Positions 56,789-64,000 of a DNA stretch of 64,000 nucleotides are shown piece after piece (positions within the stretch are counted from its first letter, which is position 1; each line of letters begins with the position of its first letter). The stretch comes from Zygotorulaspora mrakii. Lineage: Eukaryota; Ascomycota; Saccharomycetes; Saccharomycetales; Saccharomycetaceae. Under the pieces are notes generated by a model. That model worked only from the letters and a program-made list of their open reading frames with translations, had not been told where the DNA came from and made no database searches. The translations under genes and the position numbers were made by a program. The stretch lies in contig NC_050726.1 in NCBI RefSeq assembly GCF_013402915.1, forward strand, positions 79,501-143,500, in the 5' to 3' direction.

Positions 56789-57682
56789 ATGTCGGAGACT
56801 TTGGACTTGTGCATTGAAGAAATCAATCGATCCATTGATTCTATATCGACTCTATATTTCAAGCCACCAGGCATATTTCACAACGCGGTTGTACGAAACA
56901 AAGATAAAGGACAAGGATATGGCACCATAATAACCGAACTTATCAGAGATTGTAATCCAAAAGAAGAACTTTCACTATTCAAAATAAATAAAAGTAATGG
57001 AGTCCCTACCAGAAAGGATGGTAAGGGAAGCGTCGTTGACTTTCTTGCCGAAAGGGACAAGAATGACAGAAGAAATAGACGTATTGGTTTGCCCGATCCT
57101 AAACCGGTAGTTAGAGTGCCCAAAGAATTTTACTTGAAGAGACATGACGAAGCATTGCGGAGTAAGCGTCCAAAACAGAATTCCATATATTTTGACGTTG
57201 AGAGTTCCAAAATTCCCAACGATTCAAATGTGTTTCGACTACTGATATCCAAGTTTCAAGACACGCAAATAATAAATCTTCTTCACGCCTTGCAAAATGG
57301 TAGCGTTACAATGGACACTGCTTCAAATGAGATTGATACAGAGTTTCCCCATTCGAAAAGACGCAAAACCATATTCTTGGATGATTTCCCCGTAAAGTCA
57401 ATTTTGGAAGTATTTGAAGAAGTTGCCAATCAATGGCCTCTATCGGTATACAAACAAGCGCATGCCAAATATTCACAGGATTGTACTGTTTTAGAAGAGG
57501 AAATCGAAATTTTGAAAACCGAACTGCAATTACAAGAAGATCAGTTGCAAGCACAACTAAACATCAATCAATCTTCCTCGCATGTTGTCACGAAACTCAT
57601 ACAGAAGGAGCAAAATGATATACGAAAGTTAGAAAAAGAAATGGATCTTTTACAGAGTAGCTTAGAAACTCAGTCGGATTGA
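56789..57682 (+). CDS. SPC34: DASH/Dam1 complex subunit Spc34
   Basis: Spc34 is part of the ten-protein DASH (Dam1) ring that couples kinetochores to microtubules and is an Ipl1 target. The 297-residue product (S. cerevisiae 295) starts MSETLDLCIEEINRSIDSIS, then TLYFKPPGIFHNAV, the family signature. The middle holds RKTIFLDDFPVKSILEVF, and a coiled coil occupies the last 70 residues. The ATG at 56789 is preferred to the upstream ATG at 56654, because the extra 45 residues resemble neither the family nor a targeting signal. Confidence 0.93.
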   Translation: MSETLDLCIEEINRSIDSISTLYFKPPGIFHNAVVRNKDKGQGYGTIITELIRDCNPKEELSLFKINKSNGVPTRKDGKGSVVDFLAERDKNDRRNRRIGLPDPKPVVRVPKEFYLKRHDEALRSKRPKQNSIYFDVESSKIPNDSNVFRLLISKFQDTQIINLLHALQNGSVTMDTASNEIDTEFPHSKRRKTIFLDDFPVKSILEVFEEVANQWPLSVYKQAHAKYSQDCTVLEEEIEILKTELQLQEDQLQAQLNINQSSSHVVTKLIQKEQNDIRKLEKEMDLLQSSLETQSD

Positions 57683-57896
57683 CCTACTGTAAAGCTAGTG
57701 CCGTATTTAATTGTTTTACCACGCTGATTTATATATTTGCTTTGATAGGATAAAATATCGTCTTTTTCGATCCGATATTGGAAGGGCAAAAAAAAAGTGA
57801 AATAGTAAATAAAGGCGAATTTAGATGATTCATTTCTTGCAAAAAGTATACTGTTTCCTCCGGCGAGTCATATCACATCTCAAACAGGTCTAGAGG

Positions 57897-60104
57897 ATGG
57901 CCACTGAAGACCAAATTTCACGGCTTAAGAGAGCTATCTTTACGACAACCGCAACACTTTTTGGATCCCAAAATGTTGAAGATACAATTTTATCATATAG
58001 CAGTCCGTACAAAAGAGCTCTGCATCAAGCTATAAGTAGTTTGGGGTCCCAGGGGTCTTTAAATTCTTTCAGAGGAGTTAAAAAAAATCCGCAAGAAGCG
58101 TTTCAAAGTCTGAATGCCTCGATGAATGGTAAGAACTTCTTCAACAATAAATTCACTGATTCAAAAACAAGTTTCAAAGTGCTGAGTTATATAAGTGATG
58201 ACCTTCTCAATGAAATAGAGAATGAGAATTATGCTTTTATGGACAAGAAATTGCTCAAGAACGGTGGCGAGAAAGGAGGTAAATCGAAAAGTTCGAAGCA
58301 AGAGCCTTCGCTTTTTCAAGGTTTTGAAGCGTCCCTCCCCATCATAAATGAGGCATTAGAAAATAAAATGATGATTGAATCTTCTCAAAGTAATTTGAAA
58401 GGTATTTCACATAACCCCCATGAGAATGATAACGATGAAAATTTCGATATTAATGAATCAATTTTGCTACCACATGATTTTCATCCAGAGAAGATTAATG
58501 ATTCTTATTCTTTAAAGTATCTCAAAACGCTTAACAGTCAAGTTACAGATAATCTGGACCTTTTAGAGATTCAGAAGAAAATAGCAGCAAGCGAAATTGG
58601 AGAATTGGATCATAGATTGAATGCTTTAAAGTCCTTGAGAGATTCAACGTTCAAGAAAGTCGCTAAAATAGAACAAAATGAACTGGTTTTGGAAAATCAT
58701 TTGAATATGATAAATGAACGAGTCTCTTTTTTGAAAGAATATGGACTCGAAATAGATAGTGGTGCAGACTCAGATATGCCATCAACTCCAATGAGCCCAC
58801 AAATAAATACTGATAAAAATGATGAATCGAAAAGCGAGCCAATGATCAGCGATAGTAATGATAATTCTGATGAGACCAATGGCATCCAATCTGTTTTTTC
58901 CGTGAATGATAGTGACTTCACATCACCTATGATGAGTCAGTCCATTTATAAGAAACTGAAGATAAAGAATCAGACCCCATCTAAAAAACTGCATGATTTT
59001 TATCATGACTACAATAAGAAGAGCAGGAAAATTTTCCCGACTCTGCAACAATATTACAATCCTGGTACCAGGATGGCTAGATTTGAAAAAGCACATGAAG
59101 ATGGCATCACTTGCCTAGATTTTGACGTCCCATTCGGTATACTAAGTACTGCAGGGCACATGGACCATTGCGTCAAGATTTGGGATTTATCTCAACACAA
59201 AAAGATTGCAGAGATGTCCGGTCACATGGCAAGTATAAGTTGTATGCAAATGGATAGGAGATATAACATGCTGATTACTGGTGCAAGAGATGCGCTCCTG
59301 AAAATGTGGAATCTCAACTTAGCCACACAATTGTATCAAGAGCAGGCAGATTTGAAGCCAAGCAGCGAGTCGTCGTGTGTCTATACGTTTGACTCTCATG
59401 TCGACGAAATCACGGCTCTCTCATTTGATTCTGGACATTTGGTTAGCGGGTCACAAGACAGAACAATTCGTCAATGGGATATGACGAGCGGTAAGTGTTT
59501 GCAAACAATAGACATCAGTTTTGCCGGTCGTGTAAGCCAAAGTCATTCACTGAATAATACTACAATGCTAACGTCTATTGACCCATCCCCAATCATTGGG
59601 GCCTTACAGTGTTTTGATGCCGCTTTGGCAAGCGGTACAAAAGACGGCATTGTACGATTGTGGGATTTAAGATCAAGTCAGATCATCAGGACATTAGAAG
59701 GTCACACAGACGCCGTGACATCACTTAAGTTTGATTCAAGAAATTTAGTCACCGGTTCGTTGGATAGAAGCGTTAGAGTATGGGATCTTAGAACGGGTAC
59801 ATTAGCGGACGCTTTTGCCTACGACTCGCCCGTTCTCTCCTTAGATTTTGATACACACAACATTGTAGTGGCGACGGGCGAAAAGTCTGCCAAGGTGTTT
59901 GACAGAAGCGATGGTAAACAATGGGATTGTGTCGAGAAAGAAGACCAAGACGCCTCATCAAACTCTGACCTGAATTCCTCTAACATTCCTGAAACAATTA
60001 TGGCACCTGCAAGCACCTCTTCCACTGTGCAGTTCCTCAAGTATAAGGATGGTTATATGGTAGAGGGTCGTGATAACGGAGATGTGAGTACTTGGGCAAT
60101 CTGA
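57897..60104 (+). CDS. MDV1: mitochondrial fission adaptor (MDV1/CAF4, single copy)
   Basis: Mdv1 and Caf4 are WD40 adaptors that link Fis1 on the mitochondrial outer membrane to the dynamin Dnm1. This locus matches both MDV1 (YJL112W) and CAF4 (YKR036C), and only one gene is present. The 735-residue protein (S. cerevisiae Mdv1 714) has an N-terminal extension for Fis1 binding (about 1-210), a coiled coil at about 215-275 (LLEIQKKIAASEIGELDHRLNALKSLRD in part), and a propeller of about seven WD40 repeats from 395 to the end, with units ending KIWDLS, KMWNLN, RQWDMT, RLWDLR and RVWDLR. Confidence 0.94.
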   Translation: MATEDQISRLKRAIFTTTATLFGSQNVEDTILSYSSPYKRALHQAISSLGSQGSLNSFRGVKKNPQEAFQSLNASMNGKNFFNNKFTDSKTSFKVLSYISDDLLNEIENENYAFMDKKLLKNGGEKGGKSKSSKQEPSLFQGFEASLPIINEALENKMMIESSQSNLKGISHNPHENDNDENFDINESILLPHDFHPEKINDSYSLKYLKTLNSQVTDNLDLLEIQKKIAASEIGELDHRLNALKSLRDSTFKKVAKIEQNELVLENHLNMINERVSFLKEYGLEIDSGADSDMPSTPMSPQINTDKNDESKSEPMISDSNDNSDETNGIQSVFSVNDSDFTSPMMSQSIYKKLKIKNQTPSKKLHDFYHDYNKKSRKIFPTLQQYYNPGTRMARFEKAHEDGITCLDFDVPFGILSTAGHMDHCVKIWDLSQHKKIAEMSGHMASISCMQMDRRYNMLITGARDALLKMWNLNLATQLYQEQADLKPSSESSCVYTFDSHVDEITALSFDSGHLVSGSQDRTIRQWDMTSGKCLQTIDISFAGRVSQSHSLNNTTMLTSIDPSPIIGALQCFDAALASGTKDGIVRLWDLRSSQIIRTLEGHTDAVTSLKFDSRNLVTGSLDRSVRVWDLRTGTLADAFAYDSPVLSLDFDTHNIVVATGEKSAKVFDRSDGKQWDCVEKEDQDASSNSDLNSSNIPETIMAPASTSSTVQFLKYKDGYMVEGRDNGDVSTWAI

Positions 60105-60469
60105 TAAGAAACTCTTTATCAGGCCTCAACCATGAATCGCTTCGAATTCTGTTTTTTTTTTCATTTGCGCAAAATCATCATATATTGGCAGAATTTCAAT
60201 ACTTCACAAAAGCTATAAAATTATATTCGTCGTGTATATAGGCATCTTATAATAATCCTTCAATGCATTTCTATCAATGAGGATCATTGATCAATATCGT
60301 TCATATATTCGTATTTTGCGACTTTCTTGATTTTTAAAGTGGCGAACTCTTGAAAATTTAAGCAGGCATTAGATGCGATGAAATATTGAAACAAGTACAT
60401 TGAAGTTATCGTGAATTAACTCTGCGAATTGACAATTAACATCGATCTCTTCGAGCCGCTATACTCAGT
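60105..60469. other. MDV1-CCT7 intergenic region
   Basis: These 365 AT-rich bases include the CCT7 promoter. A near-PAC string GCGATGAA occurs about 95 bases before the ATG. No other feature was recognised. Confidence 0.5.
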
Positions 60470-62125
60470 ATGAATTTCGGAAACCAAACGCCAACTATTG
60501 TGGTTCTCAAAGAGGGTACAGATTCTTCTCAGGGAAGGGGCCAGATCATATCAAACATAAATGCGTGCATCGCAATCCAAGAGGCATTAAAGCCAACTTT
60601 AGGCCCTCTGGGCTCGGATATATTGATCGTCAATTCTAGCAAGAAGACGACAATTTCCAACGATGGTGCCACCATATTGAAACTGTTGGATGTTGTACAT
60701 CCAGCAGCTAAGACATTAGTTGATATTTCGAGAGCACAAGATGCTGAAGTCGGTGATGGTACTACAAGTGTTACGATAATAGCAGGTGAGTTGATGAAAG
60801 AAGCCAAACCTTTCCTGGAAGAAGGTATCTCGCCTCACATTATAATGAAAGGCTACAAAAAAGCTGTTACGTTAGCTACCGCAAAGATTCAAGAGATCTG
60901 CGTCGATATTTCCGATAAAGAGAGCGAAAGCAGAGAGCTACTGGAGCGTTGCGCAAAAACAGCAATGACTTCAAAGCTTATTTATAAAAATGCAGACTTT
61001 TTTGTCAAGATGTGTGTTGATGCCGTGCTATCGCTAGATAGAGATGATCTAGATGACAAATTGATTGGGATAAAAAAGATTCCAGGTGGATCTATGGAGG
61101 AATCGATGTTCATCAATGGTGTTGCTTTCAAAAAGACGTTCTCATATGCAGGTTTTGAGCAACAACCGAAAAAGTTTCAACACCCAAAAATTCTTTGTTT
61201 GAACATGGAATTGGAACTGAAGGCTGAAAAGGATAATGCAGAGGTTCGTGTTGAGCACGTTGAAGATTATCAAGCTATTGTGGACGCAGAATGGCAGCTA
61301 ATTCTGAATAAATTAAAACAAATTGAGGAAACGGGATCCAACATTGTTCTTTCAAAATTGCCAATCGGAGATCTAGCAACACAATATTTTGCGGACAGAA
61401 ATATTTTCTGTGCAGGTAGAGTGGGCGCTGCTGATCTGGACTGTGTGATTCTAGCTGTCGGTGGCTCTATACAATCCACTACAACAGATATCCGCCCTGA
61501 GTATTTGGGAACTTGCGACATCTTTGAGGAGATCCAAATTGGTTCAGAGCGTTATAACATATTCCACGGTTGCCCAAAGGCCAAAACATGTACCTTACTA
61601 CTTAGAGGAGGTGCTGATCAAGTAATTGCCGAAGTTGAAAGATCGTTACATGATGCGATTATGATCGTCAAGAGAGCTCTGCAAAATAAGCTTATTGTTG
61701 CTGGCGGCGGTGCAGTAGAAATGGAACTATCTAGATATTTGAGAGACTATTCAAAAACTATTGCAGGGAAACAGCAACTAGTGATCAATGCTTTTGCTAA
61801 AGCGCTGGAGGTTATTCCAAGACAACTATGTGAAAATGCTGGTTTTGATGCTATAGAGATTCTGAATAGATTAAGAATGGCTCACAGCAAGGGTGAAAAA
61901 TGGTACGGTGTTGACTTTGAAACCGAAAATGTCGGTGATAATTTCGTGAAATTTGTATGGGAACCTGCTCTAGTTAAGATCAACGCTTTGAATAGTGCTA
62001 CTGAGGCTGTAAACTTGATTCTTTCGGTTGACGAAACAATTACAAACCAAGAAAGTCAACCAGCCAATGCCGGTATGGCCCCACCCCCTGGTGCTGGTAG
62101 AGGAAGAGGTCTACCTATGCATTAA
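60470..62125 (+). CDS. CCT7: eta subunit of the TRiC/CCT chaperonin
   Basis: Cct7 is one of eight subunits of the cytosolic chaperonin ring that folds actin, tubulin and WD40 proteins. The 551-residue product (S. cerevisiae 550) has the group II chaperonin signatures: [27 protein letters not shown] in parts, the ATP-site [14 protein letters not shown] near residue 95, and the C-terminal [17 protein letters not shown]. The flexible C-terminus ends [14 protein letters not shown] at 60470. It is convergent with DID2. Confidence 0.98.
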   Translation: MNFGNQTPTIVVLKEGTDSSQGRGQIISNINACIAIQEALKPTLGPLGSDILIVNSSKKTTISNDGATILKLLDVVHPAAKTLVDISRAQDAEVGDGTTSVTIIAGELMKEAKPFLEEGISPHIIMKGYKKAVTLATAKIQEICVDISDKESESRELLERCAKTAMTSKLIYKNADFFVKMCVDAVLSLDRDDLDDKLIGIKKIPGGSMEESMFINGVAFKKTFSYAGFEQQPKKFQHPKILCLNMELELKAEKDNAEVRVEHVEDYQAIVDAEWQLILNKLKQIEETGSNIVLSKLPIGDLATQYFADRNIFCAGRVGAADLDCVILAVGGSIQSTTTDIRPEYLGTCDIFEEIQIGSERYNIFHGCPKAKTCTLLLRGGADQVIAEVERSLHDAIMIVKRALQNKLIVAGGGAVEMELSRYLRDYSKTIAGKQQLVINAFAKALEVIPRQLCENAGFDAIEILNRLRMAHSKGEKWYGVDFETENVGDNFVKFVWEPALVKINALNSATEAVNLILSVDETITNQESQPANAGMAPPPGAGRGRGLPMH

Positions 62126-62212
62126 AAATGTAGATAACAATTCTCTCTAATTTCTATATATATATAGAAGCTTATTAATGCACAAATAGAAAAATAGATG
62201 CTAAGTGTAATC

Positions 62213-62812
62213 CTACCCTCTCAACGCGCGCAAACGTTGGGCCAGTTTATCTTCCTTTTCTTCATTAACTTCAGTTTGCTTAATTTCAGGCAGACTATCT
62301 ACTTTGGCACTCTGTCTCAGTTCTAGGCCATTTTCATCGGCTACTTTGTTCATGAGTTCGTCAACTTTATCGGCATCAACAATAACGGCATCTGAGCTAG
62401 TTCCCATATCCTCATACACGTTTACACTAGCATCTAGATCTTCAAATTGCTGCTCAAATTTATCCATTATCATCGTGATCTGCTGCAAATTCATGCTTTG
62501 TAAAGCTTTATCCATGCCGCGACATACGGACGCCATAGAGCCAGAAACTTGTCTCATAGTTACAGCTGTTTGTACCCTTGAAGAAACCGAATCAACTCTT
62601 GATGCCAGTTTTAGAAGCTGTAACCTTTCGTTTTTCTTTCTGATGGCATTTGAGGCGTATATTCTTGCTATTTCTTCGCTTTCATTCAAAGCTTTCTTTA
62701 ATTTGTTAGCTTCCTGCTTCTCTTCCTTGGAGGCCCTTTGCGCTTGCTTCTGTAGTTGTCTCGAAGTGAACTTCAGTTGAAATAAGGTGTTCTCAAGTCC
62801 AGCTGCAGACAT
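62213..62812 (-). CDS. DID2: ESCRT-III-associated protein Did2 (CHMP1)
   Basis: Did2 is the CHMP1-type ESCRT-III protein that recruits Vps4 and Ist1 for disassembly on endosomes. The 199-residue product (S. cerevisiae 204) shows the basic N-terminal half (LENTLFQLKFTSRQLQKQAQRA), an acidic C-terminal half, and an MIM1 motif at the very end (DKLAQRLRALRG) that binds the Vps4 MIT domain. It lies between CCT7 (YJL111W) and the GATA-factor gene, as expected for YKR035W-A in merged gene order. Confidence 0.96.
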   Translation of the reverse strand: MSAAGLENTLFQLKFTSRQLQKQAQRASKEEKQEANKLKKALNESEEIARIYASNAIRKKNERLQLLKLASRVDSVSSRVQTAVTMRQVSGSMASVCRGMDKALQSMNLQQITMIMDKFEQQFEDLDASVNVYEDMGTSSDAVIVDADKVDELMNKVADENGLELRQSAKVDSLPEIKQTEVNEEKEDKLAQRLRALRG

Positions 62813-63057
62813 TTGAATTTGTTATCGAGTGAACTGTTAACTACTCTTATCGTCTTCTTCTTTGTAGGTTTGAGGAGACTTCGTTTTTTTCAATCCTCCT
62901 TGAGTGATCGCTTAATTCAAGAAATTAGATTAGTGTCAGAGCTATTAAACATGACCTCCGAAAAAAAAAAATAAAAAAAATACACACGCTACAGACTCGT
63001 ATGCCCATGCTAGCTCAATGCCGTTCTCTTATAGTAAGTAAGGTTTGCTAGAATAAC

Positions 63058-64000
63058 CTAATGTTTTAATGCTTGAATTTCAGTATGCAAAGTTTTGCAC
63101 CTCTCGTCCAATTCGAAGATGTGTCTTTTGTAAAGGTCAGTGACCAATTCCAACTCGCTGATTCTTGTCTTCAACTTGATTACTTCTTCTTCACTTCGCA
63201 AGGTTTCACTAAGGGGGGTTTCCACATTCTCACTTTTGCTTGAACTTTTATTATGATGATCATTACTAAAATGTTGTAGCTGCTGTTGTAGTTGTGATTG
63301 TGGTTGTGGTTGTGGTTGTGGTTGTGGTTGCTGTTGCAGTGGCTGATGTAGAGTAGATTGTATTGGTGTAGGCAGAGATGTGACGGGAGGAGGGGGTGAG
63401 ACATAGCGTTGTGGTATGGAAGTATCTCGTACCAATGAAGACGTACTGCTATGAGTGGTGAGTGCCGCATTAGGAAATGTATTAGGTGATGTTGCGGAGG
63501 GGCTATTCCTCTGATTCAGAGAAGCGTTATTGGTATTGTTTTCATTGAGTACATCATTGATCGACGTTACATGGTATGAAACTTGTTTGGCAATTGGAGC
63601 ATTTTGTGGAGCCATAGGTGGTGAACCAAATCGGTCATTCATCGAACTAGAATTTAAGCTTACGTTACGAGCACTGTTCGCATTTAAATGAGGGCTTTGA
63701 TTTGCATTAGTATTCACCCCTGAATTGCTTTGACCCGGGTTCACATCCCCTAGCAGACACGATAAGTGCGGTAATTGGGTGGCCGATGCAGCTTGTGAAG
63801 CAGACGGCGACATAGTTACGGAGGACATGTATTCATTTTTGACAGCAGATCCTCCACTATGCGCCTTAGGTTTCAATTCAGGTTTCGAGGAATCACTAGA
63901 CATCAAAATTTCCAACGTTGTAGCTGCAGATCTAATGTCTTTGGATTCTGATGACGACAACTGATTGCCGTCATTGATCTTTGCTCTTTTGATCCGCAGT
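63058..64000 (-). CDS. GZF3: GATA-type factor of the GZF3/DAL80 family, 5' end missing
   Basis: The gene is cut by the right edge, so the N-terminus with the GATA zinc finger lies outside. The frame stays open to base 64000, and the residues there (RIKRAKINDGNQ) look like the basic stretch after the finger. What is visible is a Ser/Asn/Gln-rich linker, including a Gln-Pro run encoded by GTTGTG repeats, and a C-terminal leucine-zipper-like helix (LKTRISELELVTDLYKRHIFELDERC). That arrangement fits the repressors Gzf3 and Dal80, which dimerise by such a zipper. The locus corresponds to both YJL110C and YKR034W; the length favours GZF3. Confidence 0.85.
   Translation of the reverse strand, partial: LRIKRAKINDGNQLSSSESKDIRSAATTLEILMSSDSSKPELKPKAHSGGSAVKNEYMSSVTMSPSASQAASATQLPHLSCLLGDVNPGQSNSGVNTNANQSPHLNANSARNVSLNSSSMNDRFGSPPMAPQNAPIAKQVSYHVTSINDVLNENNTNNASLNQRNSPSATSPNTFPNAALTTHSSTSSLVRDTSIPQRYVSPPPPVTSLPTPIQSTLHQPLQQQPQPQPQPQPQSQLQQQLQHFSNDHHNKSSSKSENVETPLSETLRSEEEVIKLKTRISELELVTDLYKRHIFELDERCKTLHTEIQALKH

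Overview
The window is nuclear DNA from a budding yeast of the family Saccharomycetaceae. Nearly every gene can be matched to a Saccharomyces cerevisiae gene by protein similarity, usually with close to the same length. The gene order is the informative part. From about 4 to 23.5 kb, genes of the S. cerevisiae YKL079-085 block alternate with genes of the YMR063-068 block. From about 24 to 64 kb, genes of YJL110-128 alternate with genes of YKR034-049. Both pairs are sister regions of the ancient whole-genome duplication. Here each gene is present once and the two tracks are merged, which is what a lineage that did not undergo the duplication shows (Zygosaccharomyces, Torulaspora, Lachancea, Kluyveromyces and relatives). 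I cannot fix the genus without a search. Gene names are S. cerevisiae orthologue names recognised by eye; no alignment was run.

Layout. 1-3.95 kb: GPA1 (pheromone-pathway G-alpha) between gene-poor flanks. 3.95-23.5 kb: MDH1, HOT13, AVO2, UBX4, SOV1, RRP14, TEF4 (with an intron), VMA5, SMY1, KAR5, AEP1, RIM9. 24.2-47 kb: PBS2, a 52-codon gene matching YJL127C-B, SPT10, NIT2, TRM61, LSM1, FMP46, MTC1, ALB1, RPE1, NAP1, a perilipin (PLN1), a YKR045C-position gene for which I propose a small first exon and a 73-nt intron, PHO86, UIP5, SHB17 and a single UTH1/NCA3 SUN-family gene. 48-64 kb: a GC-rich NIPA-like membrane protein gene, ASF1, YKR041W, tRNA-Ala(AGC), GAP1, tRNA-Asp(GTC), KAE1, SPC34, one MDV1/CAF4 gene, CCT7, DID2, and the 3' part of a GZF3/DAL80-type GATA factor that runs off the right edge.

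There is no operon logic. Shared function appears as regulation: PAC plus RRPE motif pairs lie upstream of the ribosome-biogenesis or tRNA-modification genes RRP14, TRM61 and ALB1. Several GATAA sites lie upstream of GAP1, about 9 kb from a GATA-factor gene of the family that controls such permeases. A Ste12-type TGAAACA lies upstream of KAR5. Junctions GPA1|MDH1 and RIM9|PBS2 do not match the S. cerevisiae or inferred ancestral order and look like rearrangement breakpoints.

I found no defence island, gene cluster, intact transposon or CRISPR array. The observations most worth a second look are the proposed intron at 41.1 kb, the 52-codon gene and nearby structured sequence in the PBS2-SPT10 gap, a long imperfect palindrome upstream of tRNA-Ala that may be a decayed mobile element, the NIPA-like gene with no S. 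cerevisiae counterpart at its position, and GC-rich islands that ignore gene boundaries.
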